Source: Lachnospiraceae bacterium
GTDB taxonomy: Bacteria; Bacillota; Clostridia; Lachnospirales; Lachnospiraceae
Assembly: GCA_030523345.1 (NCBI GenBank)
Contig: JAUNIR010000001.1
Span: 25,209-89,208, forward strand
Length of the DNA: 64,000 nt
Direction: 5' to 3'
Shown: in pieces, positions 45,879 through 55,062 of the stretch
Position numbering within the stretch: position 1 is the first letter of the stretch
Layout: every line of letters starts with the position of its first letter
Made by a program: the position numbers and the translations under genes
The notes under the pieces: model-generated
Told to the model about the DNA's origin: nothing
Databases searched by the model: none
Seen by the model: the letters and a program-made list of their open reading frames with translations, nothing else

Positions 45879-47279
45879 ATGGAACATAAAAGTGCATGGC
45901 TTAAATATACAGATAAAGAAGTAAAGGCTGTATACGACTATTCAAAAGGCTATAAAGAGTTCTTGAGTAATAATAAAACAGAAAGAGAGTGTTGCAGGTT
46001 TTTCGCGCAAGAAGCTGAAAAACAAGGTTATGTAAACCTAGATTTTCTTATTGGAACAAATAAGAAGCTTAAGGCAGGAGATAAAGTATATGCGGTAAAT
46101 ATGGGGAAGGAAATAATCCTTTTCAATATTGGAAAAGATTCTATTGAAACAGGAATGAATATTCTTGGAGCACATATTGATTCTCCACGTCTTGATCTTA
46201 AACAGAACCCTTTATATGAAGAGTCTGGATTGGCATATTTTGACACACATTATTATGGTGGGATTAAGAAGTATCAGTGGGTAACACTTCCACTTGCTCT
46301 TCATGGTGTAGTAGTTAAAAAAGATGGAACTGTCATCAACATTTCAATAGGCGAAAAAGATGACGAGCCAGTATTTTTTGTTTCGGATCTTTTGATTCAT
46401 CTAGCTCAGGATCAGATGGTGAAAGAGGCTTCAAAGGTTGTTGAAGGTGAAGCATTAGATATCATAATTGGAAACAAGCCATTTACTGTAAAGTCCAAGA
46501 GTAAAGATAATGAGAAGGATTTAGTTACTAAGAATATTCTTGGTATTCTTGATAAAAAATATGGCATTGAAGAAGCAGATTTTAATTCAGCTGAAATAGA
46601 AGTAGTGCCTGCCGGTAAGGCAAGGGATGCGGGATTTGATGCAAGTATGATTTTAGGTTATGGACATGATGACAGAGTTTGTTCATATCCTTCGTTTACT
46701 GCAATGATGGCAGTTAAGAAGCCACAGAGAACATCCTGCTGCATTCTTGTAGATAAAGAAGAAATCGGTTCTGTTGGTGCAACTGGAATGAAATCAATGT
46801 TTTTTGAAAATACAGTTGCAGAATTAATTAATCTTTTAGGTAGTTATTCTGAATTATCACTTAAAAGATGTCTTGCCCATTCGGATATGCTTTCATCAGA
46901 TGTGGGATCTGGATACGATCCACATTATGCTGAAGTATTTGATAAAAAGAGTGTTGCATTCCTTGGAAATGGACTGTTATTTAATAAGTTTACTGGTTCA
47001 AGAGGCAAGTCTGGATCCAATGATGCAAATGCTGAATTCATAGCAAAGATTAGAAAAGTTATGGATGATAAAAATATTTCTTACCAGTTCACAGAACTTG
47101 GTAAAGTCGATAAAGGCGGTGGCGGAACAATTGCTTACATTACAGCACTTTACGGTATGAATGTTATAGATTGTGGAGTGCCTGTTTTGTCAATGCATGC
47201 GCCGTATGAAGCAATTTCGAAGGCTGATATATATGAAGTGTATAAAGGATATGAGGCGTTCCTTGAGTCTATGAAATAG
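45879..47279 (+). CDS. M18 family zinc aminopeptidase
   Basis: The 466-residue protein is an M18 (aspartyl-aminopeptidase-like) metallopeptidase that removes N-terminal residues from peptides in the cytoplasm. Metal-binding blocks are GAHIDSPRLDL, DKEEIGSVGATGM, and SMHAPYEAISKADIYE near the C-terminus, plus VGSGYDPHYAEVF. ATG at 45879 follows AAAAGGAG; an upstream frame start would overlap the DUF1846 stop. A hairpin terminator follows. Confidence 0.93.
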   Translation: MEHKSAWLKYTDKEVKAVYDYSKGYKEFLSNNKTERECCRFFAQEAEKQGYVNLDFLIGTNKKLKAGDKVYAVNMGKEIILFNIGKDSIETGMNILGAHIDSPRLDLKQNPLYEESGLAYFDTHYYGGIKKYQWVTLPLALHGVVVKKDGTVINISIGEKDDEPVFFVSDLLIHLAQDQMVKEASKVVEGEALDIIIGNKPFTVKSKSKDNEKDLVTKNILGILDKKYGIEEADFNSAEIEVVPAGKARDAGFDASMILGYGHDDRVCSYPSFTAMMAVKKPQRTSCCILVDKEEIGSVGATGMKSMFFENTVAELINLLGSYSELSLKRCLAHSDMLSSDVGSGYDPHYAEVFDKKSVAFLGNGLLFNKFTGSRGKSGSNDANAEFIAKIRKVMDDKNISYQFTELGKVDKGGGGTIAYITALYGMNVIDCGVPVLSMHAPYEAISKADIYEVYKGYEAFLESMK

Positions 47280-47287
47280 TTATGATT

Positions 47288-47317
47288 GTGCGGTTAGTGA
47301 ATTTCTAACCGCACTTT
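47288..47317 (+). terminator. hairpin terminator after the M18 peptidase
   Basis: GTGCGGTTAG (47288-47297) and CTAACCGCAC (47305-47314) form a 10-bp stem followed by only three T, so it is a weak intrinsic terminator. Confidence 0.7.
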
Positions 47318-47342
47318 GCGTATAAACAACAAACGTTATTAA

Positions 47343-48974
47343 ATGATGGAAAAGATAAAATCAGAAATTAAAAACTTAATAGATGATATTATTTCAAAAA
47401 AATTTACAGACAGGGTGAAGATTTTTACAGCATCACTATCTACAATTATTCTTGTAGGAGTAATTGTAGGCATATTTGTTGTGTCTTCAAAAAATACAAA
47501 TGTCGCAAGTGTGCAGGAAGATGCAAATACGCAGAGTGTTAAGGAAACTGATTCAAGTGAAAAAAATGATACAGTAGAAGACAACGGAGAACATTTAGAA
47601 GAGACGGATAAAAAAGATACTGAAAGCGAAGAAGAATCGGAGGAGATGCTTGCGGAGACAGAGGATGCGGGCGAAGAGTATATAGATGAGACTTTGTTTT
47701 TAGGGGACTCTAATACGGTTCGTATGATGAACTATGGAATTACATCACTTGATAATACATTTGCAGTTGTTGGTATGGGAATACAGTCTGTAAAAAGCCT
47801 TAAATGCATTCAGTTTGATGGCTATAGCGAGCCGATTACAATGGTTGATGCTGTTAAGCTTGTAAATCCAAAGCGAATCATTATTACTTTTGGAACAAAT
47901 AATGCTAATGGAATGAGTGTTGAAGACTTCATTTCTAAATATAAAGAGGCATTGGATGCTATAAAAGAAGTAAGCCCTAATACAGATATTTTGATTAATT
48001 CAATTCCACCTATATGTGAAGAGAATAGTTATCCTACTCTTTCTCAGAATAGTATAGATAAGTTTAATAATGCTTTAATAAAGCTTGCAAAAGATTTAAA
48101 TTATAAATTTATAGATTCAGCCTCTGTTATGAAAAATGAATCAACAGGTTATGCCAAAGATGGTTATACAGTTGGGGATGGTATTCATATATCTGAGGCA
48201 GGATTTGCAGCAATGTTTACGTATATTCGTACTCATAGTCATGTAGTGAAAGACACCACGCCTAGAAAAGAAACTCCGCTTCCAAAACAGGTTAAAAAAT
48301 CATATGTTATCAATACTGATGGTAAAATGAATGATGATCCGAAAGCGTATAAGGAAATGTCTGAGGTGACTAAGGCGGAGCAGGAAGCACTTAAAAAGGC
48401 TATGGAAGAAGCTGCAAAAAAGGCGCAGGAGGAATCGGAAGCAAAGAAACGTTTAGACGAAGAGATAAAAAAGAACCAGGAAGAGCAAGAAAGAAAAGCA
48501 GAAGAGGAAAGATTAAAAAAAGAAGAAGAAAAACGTAGAGAAGAAGAGGCTGAAAAGAAACGTTCAGAGGAAGAAAAAAGGCGCGCAGAGGAAGAGGCTA
48601 GGAAAAAAGCTGAAGAGGAAGCAAGAAAACGCGCAGAAGAGGAAAATTCGACATCTTCTTCACAACATACACAGCATAATTATGTAATTGAAGTTGAAAG
48701 TCAGCCTGCAGCTCCTGGCGTTGCAGGATATAAAAAATATAAATGTAGTGATTGTAATGAGGTAAAAGTAGTTACTCAGGAGGCACTACCGGTTGAAGAG
48801 CCATCTTCTAGCAGTTCTAGTGAGGTAGAACAACCAGAAACTAATGATAATAATGTTGAAGAGCAGCAACCAGAAACACCGATAGAACCGCCAGTAGAAG
48901 ATACGGCAGGTGAAGCTGAAACACCAGACAGTGGTGATAGTAGTGGTGGTGAAAACCCAGAGACTAGCGAATAA
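47343..48974 (+). CDS. membrane-anchored SGNH hydrolase with long charged coiled coil and C-terminal cysteine motif
   Basis: The 543-residue protein has one membrane helix (about 27-47), then an acidic linker. An SGNH domain covers about 115-295 (GDS at 121-123, GTNNANG and DGIHISEAG). A Glu/Lys/Arg-rich helix of about 100 residues (about 337-435) follows, then a short HNY...YKCSDC block (Cys468, Cys471) and a low-complexity Ser/Glu/Pro tail. The layout suggests a surface enzyme displayed on a helical stalk. The polymer acted on is unknown. No Shine-Dalgarno site is seen at the ATG pair. Confidence 0.83.
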   Translation: MMEKIKSEIKNLIDDIISKKFTDRVKIFTASLSTIILVGVIVGIFVVSSKNTNVASVQEDANTQSVKETDSSEKNDTVEDNGEHLEETDKKDTESEEESEEMLAETEDAGEEYIDETLFLGDSNTVRMMNYGITSLDNTFAVVGMGIQSVKSLKCIQFDGYSEPITMVDAVKLVNPKRIIITFGTNNANGMSVEDFISKYKEALDAIKEVSPNTDILINSIPPICEENSYPTLSQNSIDKFNNALIKLAKDLNYKFIDSASVMKNESTGYAKDGYTVGDGIHISEAGFAAMFTYIRTHSHVVKDTTPRKETPLPKQVKKSYVINTDGKMNDDPKAYKEMSEVTKAEQEALKKAMEEAAKKAQEESEAKKRLDEEIKKNQEEQERKAEEERLKKEEEKRREEEAEKKRSEEEKRRAEEEARKKAEEEARKRAEEENSTSSSQHTQHNYVIEVESQPAAPGVAGYKKYKCSDCNEVKVVTQEALPVEEPSSSSSSEVEQPETNDNNVEEQQPETPIEPPVEDTAGEAETPDSGDSSGGENPETSE

Positions 48975-49004
48975 GAGAAAATCAAATATATAGAGTAATA
49001 AAAT

Positions 49005-49625
49005 ATGATAAAAAATATAATATTTGATATGGGAAATGTTCTAGTAGATTTCTGCTGGGAAAAGGCCTTTAGAGATAAGGGAATAGATGGGGATATGCTT
49101 GAAAGAGTAGCAAATGCCACTGTTAGAGATAAGGACTGGGACGAATTTGATCTTGCTAATATTTCCCATGAACAGATAATTAATAATTTTATAGAGAATG
49201 ATCCTGAAATTGAAAAAGAAATAAGAATAGCTACTTCATCTATAGGGGATATGATTAAGAAGAAAACGTATGCCGAAGATTTAATTATGTCACTACAGAA
49301 GGCGGGATATAAGGTTTATATATTGTCAAATATGTCTCCTGAAGCGTTTAATGAGGCAGGAGATGATTTAAAGTGTAATGAATTAGCGGATGGAAGCTTA
49401 TTTTCATGTGATTGTCACCTTGTAAAGCCAGATCTCGAGATATATAAATTATTACTTAAAAAGTTTAATCTTAAAGCATCAGAATGTGTTTTTTTAGATG
49501 ACAAAAAAGAGAATACGGATGCTTCAGAACAATGTGAAATTAAAGGTATTGTATTTAAAGACTTAAAGGATGCTCTTATTAAGCTTAAGAGTATGGGAGT
49601 AGATATAGATTATGAAGTTAAGTGA
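49005..49625 (+). CDS. HAD superfamily hydrolase (YihX-like)
   Basis: The 206-residue protein has HAD motif I FDMGNVLVDF, motif II LSNMS and motif IV FLDDKKENTDAS, with a helical cap. It is likely a cytoplasmic sugar-phosphate or alpha-glucose-1-phosphate phosphatase by resemblance to YihX, but specificity is uncertain. The last 14 bases overlap the start of feoAB. There is no strong ribosome site. Confidence 0.88.
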   Translation: MIKNIIFDMGNVLVDFCWEKAFRDKGIDGDMLERVANATVRDKDWDEFDLANISHEQIINNFIENDPEIEKEIRIATSSIGDMIKKKTYAEDLIMSLQKAGYKVYILSNMSPEAFNEAGDDLKCNELADGSLFSCDCHLVKPDLEIYKLLLKKFNLKASECVFLDDKKENTDASEQCEIKGIVFKDLKDALIKLKSMGVDIDYEVK

Positions 49626-51987
49626 GTTAGAAATAGGAAAAACTGCAAAAATTACTGCGGTTGGTGGGGAAGGACAGCTAAGACATCATTTCCTTGATAT
49701 GGGCCTTATACCAGAGACGGAAGTTACGCTCGTAAAATATGCTCCTATGGGAGATCCAATGGAACTACTTGTAAGGGGATATGAACTTACTCTTAGAGTA
49801 GATGATGCGAAGCTGATAGACATAGAAAAAGTCGTGGATAAAAGTGACCTGTCAGGATGTGAAAAGACATGTGATTATGATATCCACAATTATGATAAAA
49901 AGACGCATACTGTTCCTATCGAACACCCAGGACTTGGTGAAGGAGGAAAATATCATGTTAAGAAGCATGAAAATCCACTTCCAGAAGATGAGATTTTAAC
50001 ATTTGGACTTCTTGGAAATCAGAATTGTGGAAAGACAACACTTTTTAATCAGGTAACAGGTTCAAACCAGCATGTAGGCAATTTCCCTGGTGTAACTGTA
50101 GATAGAAAATCGGGAACATTAAGGGGGACTACAAACACAGAGATTACAGATTTACCTGGTATATATTCTCTTTCTCCATACTCGAGTGAAGAAATAGTAA
50201 CTAGAGAATATGTATTAAATGAAAGACCAAAGGGTATTATCAATATAGTAGATGCAACTAACATTGACAGAAATCTTTACCTAACGATGCAGCTTATGGA
50301 ACTAAATATTCCGATGGTACTTGCACTCAATATGATGGATGAGATGAACGGAAATGGAGGAACGGTTTACATAAATAAGATGGAATCTATGTTAGGAATT
50401 CCTGTTGTTCCAATATCTGCGGCAAAAAATGAAGGTGTTGATGAGCTTATTGCCCATGCACTTCATGTGACAAAATACCAGGAAGCTCCTGGAAGACAGG
50501 ACTTCTGTGAAGAGGGAGCAGTACACAGATGCATTCATGGTGTAATTCATCTTATTGAAGATCACGCAAGAGAAGCGCAGATTCCAGTCAGATTTGCCGC
50601 AACAAAATTAGTTGAAGGCGATGAGATTATTCTTGAAAAATTAGGATTATCCGAAAATGAAAAAGAAATGCTTCAGCATATTATACTTCAGCTTGAAGAA
50701 GAGGGCGGACTAGATGCACAGGCGCAAATTGCGGCCATGCGATATGACTTTATAAGGAAACTTGTAAAAGAGACTGTAAAGAAACCTTCAGAAAGCAAGG
50801 AGCATGTAAGAAGTAAAAATATAGATAAAATTCTTACTGGTAAATATACGGCTATCCCTGCTTTTATTGCAATTATGGCTGCAGTTTTCTTTCTGACTTT
50901 TAATGTTTTTGGAGCTGCATTACAGGAACTATTAGAAACGGTTATTTCTAAAGCAATTGATGGATTTGACGTTGTATTAGTAGCCTCTGGAGTTAATGAT
51001 ACTTTGAGGTCATTGCTTATAGACGGAATTTGTTCGGGAGTTGGAAATGTGCTAAGCTTCCTACCTATAATTGTTATTTTGTTTTTGTTTCTTTCATTAC
51101 TCGAAGACACAGGATATATGGCAAGAGTAGCTTTTGTAATGGATAAGCTTTTAAGAAAGTTAGGTTTATCAGGTAGAAGTATTGTTCCAATGCTTATTGG
51201 TTTTGGATGTACGGTTCCTGGGGTTATGGCTTCGAGAACACTTCCATCTGAACGAGACCGAAAGATGACAATACTTTTGACACCATTTATGAGTTGTTCA
51301 GCGAAGCTTCCAATATATGCATTTTTAACAGCTGCATTCTTTCCACGTAATGGCGGAGTAGTAATGGTTTCGCTTTATTTTATAGGTATATTTGTTGGCA
51401 TTATCATTGCCCTTGCTCTAAGGAACACTGTATTCAGAGGTGAAGCAGTTCCGTTTGTTATGGAACTTCCAAATTACAGATTACCGGGTGTAAAAAACGT
51501 GACAATGCTTTTATGGGATAAGGCTAAAGACTTTTTACAGAGAGCATTCACGGTTATTTTTGTTGCTTCAATATGTATCTGGTTCTTACAAAGATTTGAT
51601 ATACATATGAATTCTGTTATAGATTCAAAGGACAGTATTTTGGCAATGATCTCAGGATTTATTGCACCAGTGTTTAAGCCTATGGGATACGGAGACTTCA
51701 GGGTGTGCACAGCACTTGTAAGTGGATTTATGGCAAAAGAAAGTGTGGTATCTACGCTATATGTTCTCTTTGGAAGCAAAGAAGCAATATTAGCAGCGCT
51801 GACACCGGCCTCAGCTTTTTCGCTCCTTGTATTTTGCTTGTTATATACACCATGTGTTGCAGCAATAGCTGCGGTAAAAAGAGAACTTGGTGGTAAGTGG
51901 GCTTTTGTAGTTGTATTAGGGCAGTGTGTTGTAGCATGGATATGTGCACTTGTAGCATATTATTTGGCGGTTGGAATTATTGGTTGA
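49612..51987 (+). CDS. feoB: fused FeoA-FeoB ferrous iron transporter
   Basis: The 791-residue protein starts with an SH3-like FeoA domain (about 1-75) and continues as FeoB. The G domain shows GNQNCGKTTLFNQVTG (P-loop), GNFPGVTVDRKSG, DLPGIYSL, NMMDEM and SAAKNEG. The membrane part has GCTVPGVMASRTL and the cysteine-bearing gate segments MSCSAKLPIYAF and LLYTPCVAAIAA. It imports Fe2+, the main iron form for anaerobes. No separate feoA lies next to it. It overlaps the HAD gene by 14 bases. Confidence 0.96.
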   Translation: MKLSELEIGKTAKITAVGGEGQLRHHFLDMGLIPETEVTLVKYAPMGDPMELLVRGYELTLRVDDAKLIDIEKVVDKSDLSGCEKTCDYDIHNYDKKTHTVPIEHPGLGEGGKYHVKKHENPLPEDEILTFGLLGNQNCGKTTLFNQVTGSNQHVGNFPGVTVDRKSGTLRGTTNTEITDLPGIYSLSPYSSEEIVTREYVLNERPKGIINIVDATNIDRNLYLTMQLMELNIPMVLALNMMDEMNGNGGTVYINKMESMLGIPVVPISAAKNEGVDELIAHALHVTKYQEAPGRQDFCEEGAVHRCIHGVIHLIEDHAREAQIPVRFAATKLVEGDEIILEKLGLSENEKEMLQHIILQLEEEGGLDAQAQIAAMRYDFIRKLVKETVKKPSESKEHVRSKNIDKILTGKYTAIPAFIAIMAAVFFLTFNVFGAALQELLETVISKAIDGFDVVLVASGVNDTLRSLLIDGICSGVGNVLSFLPIIVILFLFLSLLEDTGYMARVAFVMDKLLRKLGLSGRSIVPMLIGFGCTVPGVMASRTLPSERDRKMTILLTPFMSCSAKLPIYAFLTAAFFPRNGGVVMVSLYFIGIFVGIIIALALRNTVFRGEAVPFVMELPNYRLPGVKNVTMLLWDKAKDFLQRAFTVIFVASICIWFLQRFDIHMNSVIDSKDSILAMISGFIAPVFKPMGYGDFRVCTALVSGFMAKESVVSTLYVLFGSKEAILAALTPASAFSLLVFCLLYTPCVAAIAAVKRELGGKWAFVVVLGQCVVAWICALVAYYLAVGIIG

Positions 51988-52010
51988 TGGCTTATACAGG
52001 AGGATTAGTC

Positions 52011-52652
52011 ATGAATGAAATGGATAAGAAAAGGAATGGCTTAAGACAGGGGTCGATAATAAAAGCATTAGCGCTTAGAAATATGGAGGCTTTTTATGCC
52101 GAGACAAAAGAAGAAGCGTTAAAAATAGCGCTTGATATTATTCCTAAGGGAGCAACTGTAAGTAATGGAGGCGCTACCAGTGCAAGAGAAATTGGACTTA
52201 TAGATGCTATCATTGAAGGTGACTATAATTATCTTGATAGAGATGGTGCTAAGGATCCAGCAGAAAAAAGAAGACTTGAATTAGAAACATTGTCTAACTG
52301 CGATTACTTTATTGCAGGTGTTAATGGAATGAGTGAAAATGGTGTGATTGTCAATGTTGATGGAAATGCTAACAGAGTAGCAGCTATCTGCTATGGACCG
52401 AAACACGTGTTATTTATAGTCGGAATGAATAAAATTGTTCATTCAGAGGAAGATGCCTATAATAGGGCAAAATATATTGCAGCACCTATTAATGCTCAGA
52501 GGTTTGGACTTTCAACTCCATGTGGATTAACAGGAAAATGTGGGGAATGCCTTATGGAACAGTGTATTTGCTGTCAGATCGTAACAACACGATACAGTAA
52601 GCATAAGGACAGGATTAAGGTAATTCTTGTAAATGAAGATTTAGGTTTCTAA
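52011..52652 (+). CDS. LUD-domain (LutC-like, DUF162) protein
   Basis: The 213-residue protein has the LUD fold motifs IPKGATVSNGGATSAREIGL and YFIAGVNGMSENGVIVNVDG, and a cysteine-rich tail (CGLTGKCGECLMEQCICCQ). LUD proteins occur in lactate utilisation complexes, but this stand-alone Clostridia type has no proven role. The ATG at 52011 follows AGGAGG; the frame is open upstream to 51897, inside feoB. It ends before the glnN leader. Confidence 0.85.
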   Translation: MNEMDKKRNGLRQGSIIKALALRNMEAFYAETKEEALKIALDIIPKGATVSNGGATSAREIGLIDAIIEGDYNYLDRDGAKDPAEKRRLELETLSNCDYFIAGVNGMSENGVIVNVDGNANRVAAICYGPKHVLFIVGMNKIVHSEEDAYNRAKYIAAPINAQRFGLSTPCGLTGKCGECLMEQCICCQIVTTRYSKHKDRIKVILVNEDLGF

Positions 52653-52663
52653 AATCTTTCATA

Positions 52664-52692
52664 TTTATACTGAGATATTTTTTTGATATAAT
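52664..52692 (+). promoter_or_regulatory. candidate glnN promoter
   Basis: A perfect TATAAT (52687-52692) has TTTATA 17 bases upstream (52664-52669), a weak -35 box. A start near 52699 would place the three stem-loops in the transcript. Confidence 0.5.
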
Positions 52693-52702
52693 GAACGGGA
52701 TA

Positions 52703-52792
52703 TGCTGTGTACGCACGCATGGCAATCTGTAAGTGTTACATCCGCACGTGTAACATTAAGTGAATATGGATATCACGTACGCACGCGTGATT
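52703..52792 (+). promoter_or_regulatory. three tandem stem-loops with a shared eight-base loop (glnN leader element)
   Basis: Stem-loop 1 is 52703-52724 (TGCTGTG with CATGGCA, two G-T pairs, loop TACGCACG). Stem-loop 2 is 52732-52757 (AGTGTTACA with TGTAACATT, loop TCCGCACG). Stem-loop 3 is 52772-52791 (ATCACG with CGTGAT, loop TACGCACG). The stems have unrelated sequences but all pair, and the loops are almost identical. No T-run follows, so they are not terminators. They do not have the A1/G4 hexaloop of ANTAR targets. I do not recognise the element. Confidence 0.75.
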
Positions 52793-52819
52793 AAGACTTT
52801 GAATGCGAGGGAAGACCGT

Positions 52820-54907
52820 ATGGAAAAAGTTACAGAAATGTTTGGTTCAATGGTTTTTAATGATTCCGTTATGGAGTCACTATTGCCAAAACAGACCTAC
52901 AAGGCGTTACAGTCCACTATAAAGCAGGGCAGACACCTTGATGCAGAACTTGCCAGTGTAGTTGCTAATGCAATGAAAGACTGGGCAATTGAAAAGGGAG
53001 CTACACATTATACTCACTGGTTCCAGCCAATGACTGGAATGACAGCTGAAAAGCATGATAGCTTCATTTCTCCAAAAGATGGTGGGAAAATCATCATGGA
53101 GTTTTCGGGAAAAGAATTGATGCAAGGAGAATCTGACGCATCTTCATTTCCTTCAGGTGGATTAAGAGCAACTTTTGAGGCAAGAGGTTATACAGCCTGG
53201 GATGCTACAAGTTATGCTTTTATTAAAGAGAAAGTATTATACATTCCTACAGTATTCTGTTCATATGGTGGAGAAGCATTAGACCAAAAGACTGCGCTTC
53301 TTCGCTCTATGGAAGTGATATCAAAACAGGCTGTAAGAATTTTAAAATTATTTGGCAATGATGCTGTTCAGTCTGTCAATACGACAGTAGGTGCAGAGCA
53401 GGAATATTTTCTTGTAGATAGGGAACTCTGGAATCAGAGAAAGGACTTAATCTATACAGGACGTACATTATTTGGATGTAGGCCACCAAAGGGACAGGAA
53501 CTTGATGATCATTATTTTGGATCGATTAAGCAGCGTGTTCAGGCTTATATGACAGAGCTTAACGAGGAGTTGTGGAAGCTAGGAGTTTTAGCTAAGACAG
53601 AGCATAACGAGGCTGCTCCAGCACAGCATGAACTAGCTCCGATTTTTACAACAACAAATATTGCGTCAGATCACAATCAGCTTATGATGGAGCTCATGCA
53701 GAAGATTGCAAAGCGACACGGAATGATTTGTCTTCTCCATGAAAAACCATTTGCTGGTGTAAATGGTTCGGGTAAGCATAATAACTGGGCTATGGCCACA
53801 GATACAGGTGTGAATTTATTGGATCCAGGTGACACGCCATATGAGAATGCACAATTTTTGTTATTCCTTGCGGCTGTAGTAAAAGCTGTTGATGATTATC
53901 AGGATTTGCTTAGAATATCTGTAGCATCTGCAGGCAATGATCACAGACTTGGCGCAGCAGAGGCGCCACCGGCAATTATGTCCATATTCCTTGGCACAGA
54001 TCTTGAAAGAGTAATAGATGCTATTGTATCAGATAAAGCATTTGATGGATCTGAAAAGGAAACATTAAAGCTTGGAGTTCATACACTGCCAAAGCTTCCA
54101 AAGGACACAACAGACAGAAATAGAACGTCACCTATGGCGTTTACAGGTAATAAGTTCGAACTTAGATCCCTTGGATCAGCAGACTCTATTTCATGTTGTA
54201 ACACAGTTCTTAATACAGCAGTTGCAGATGCGTTGATGCAGTTTGCTGATGAGCTTGAGAAGGCTGATGATTTTGAAGCATCTCTTCATGATATTGTTAA
54301 GAAAACATTTATAGAGCATAAGAAGATTATATTTAATGGTGATGGATATGACGATGCCTGGGTAAAAGAGGCAGAAGCAAGAGGTCTTATGAATCTTAAG
54401 ACTACACCTGATGCCATTGCCCATATTCTCGATGACAAGAATGTAGCATTGTTTGAAAAGCACAGGGTTTATAATCGAACAGAACTTGAGTCAAGACACG
54501 AAGTACGTCTTGATACATATTCTAAGATTATTCATATCGAAACACTTACAATGCTTGATATGGCAAATAAAGACATTCTTCCAGCAATGAGCAGATTTAC
54601 AGGTGAGCTTGCGGAAAACATTGCTAAGAAATCAGCAATGAATCTTAATTGTGAATATGAGAAAGCAACAGTTAAGAAGGTTTCTGAGGAGCTTGATTTG
54701 ATGTATAAGGCGGTTGTTAAGCTTGAAGAAGATGAAAAGAAGTGGAATGAAGTTTCAGATCTTGTTAAGCTTGGTGACTTCTGTAGAGATGTAATAATTC
54801 CAGATATGAATGAAATTAGACTTCATTCAGATAATATGGAAATGATTGCAGACCAGAAGGCTTGGCCATATCCTTCGTATGGTAAGTTACTTTTTGGAGT
54901 GAGATAG
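52820..54907 (+). CDS. glnN: glutamine synthetase type III
   Basis: The roughly 695-residue protein is a GSIII enzyme, joining ammonia and glutamate with ATP. Family parts are MFGSMVFNDSVM, THYTHWFQPMTG, PTVFCSYGGEALDQKTALLRS, VGAEQEYFLVD, TEHNEAAPAQHELAPIF, HEKPFAGVNGSGKHNNW and RNRTSPMAFTGNKFELRSLGS. Length is twice that of GSI, as usual for type III. ATG 52820 is preferred (GAGGG eight bases upstream). A GTG start at 52760 would place the third stem-loop in the coding region. Regulation is probably through the leader. Confidence 0.95.
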   Translation: MEKVTEMFGSMVFNDSVMESLLPKQTYKALQSTIKQGRHLDAELASVVANAMKDWAIEKGATHYTHWFQPMTGMTAEKHDSFISPKDGGKIIMEFSGKELMQGESDASSFPSGGLRATFEARGYTAWDATSYAFIKEKVLYIPTVFCSYGGEALDQKTALLRSMEVISKQAVRILKLFGNDAVQSVNTTVGAEQEYFLVDRELWNQRKDLIYTGRTLFGCRPPKGQELDDHYFGSIKQRVQAYMTELNEELWKLGVLAKTEHNEAAPAQHELAPIFTTTNIASDHNQLMMELMQKIAKRHGMICLLHEKPFAGVNGSGKHNNWAMATDTGVNLLDPGDTPYENAQFLLFLAAVVKAVDDYQDLLRISVASAGNDHRLGAAEAPPAIMSIFLGTDLERVIDAIVSDKAFDGSEKETLKLGVHTLPKLPKDTTDRNRTSPMAFTGNKFELRSLGSADSISCCNTVLNTAVADALMQFADELEKADDFEASLHDIVKKTFIEHKKIIFNGDGYDDAWVKEAEARGLMNLKTTPDAIAHILDDKNVALFEKHRVYNRTELESRHEVRLDTYSKIIHIETLTMLDMANKDILPAMSRFTGELAENIAKKSAMNLNCEYEKATVKKVSEELDLMYKAVVKLEEDEKKWNEVSDLVKLGDFCRDVIIPDMNEIRLHSDNMEMIADQKAWPYPSYGKLLFGVR

Positions 54908-54915
54908 TGTATAAT
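54887..54915 (+). promoter_or_regulatory. candidate promoter of tRNA-Thr
   Basis: TTACTT (54887-54892) and TATAAT (54910-54915) with 17-base spacing overlap the end of glnN. The transcript would carry two hairpins before the tRNA. Confidence 0.45.
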
Positions 54916-54934
54916 AAGTAGTACTAATACGTAC

Positions 54935-54955
54935 GAAAAACACTTCATGTTTTTC
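54935..54955 (+). repeat. hairpin related to the 47-bp repeat near glgP (inverted, diverged)
   Basis: GAAAAACA and TGTTTTTC pair over 8 bp. The segment resembles the reverse complement of the internal hairpin of the repeat at 991-1037 (GAAAACACTTCGTGTTTTC), with small changes. Confidence 0.55.
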
Positions 54956-54958
54956 TAG

Positions 54959-54981
54959 CTCTGCGTGCTATGCACGCAGAG
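54959..54981 (+). repeat. perfect 10-bp hairpin just before tRNA-Thr
   Basis: CTCTGCGTGC pairs with GCACGCAGAG around TAT. It ends four bases before the mature tRNA 5' end, with no T-run. It may be part of the tRNA precursor. Confidence 0.7.
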
Positions 54982-54985
54982 AAAT

Positions 54986-55058
54986 GCTGACATGGCACAG
55001 TCGGTAGCGCACCTCATTGGTAGTGAGGAGGTCACGAGTTCGATTCTCGTTGTCAGCA
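54986..55058 (+). tRNA. tRNA-Thr (anticodon GGT)
   Basis: A complete cloverleaf can be drawn: acceptor GCTGACA with TGTCAGC, D arm with GTCGGTAG, anticodon stem CCTCA with TGAGG and loop TTGGTAG (anticodon GGT), and a T arm with GTTCGATTC. The 3' CCA is not encoded (ACA follows). It decodes ACC and ACU. A terminator hairpin follows directly. Confidence 0.96.
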
Positions 55059-55062
55059 CAAG

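Noticed and set aside
50688..51110. Minus-strand open frame of 140 codons inside feoB
   Set aside because: Antisense shadow; serine-rich low-quality translation without motifs.
52703..52792. ANTAR antiterminator target as explanation for the glnN leader hairpins
   Set aside because: ANTAR targets have paired hexaloops with A at position 1 and G at position 4 and usually overlap a terminator; here the loops are octamers of another sequence and no T-run follows.
52760..52819. GTG start at 52760 for glnN
   Set aside because: No ribosome site, atypical extra residues, and it would translate the third stem-loop; ATG at 52820 has GAGGG upstream.
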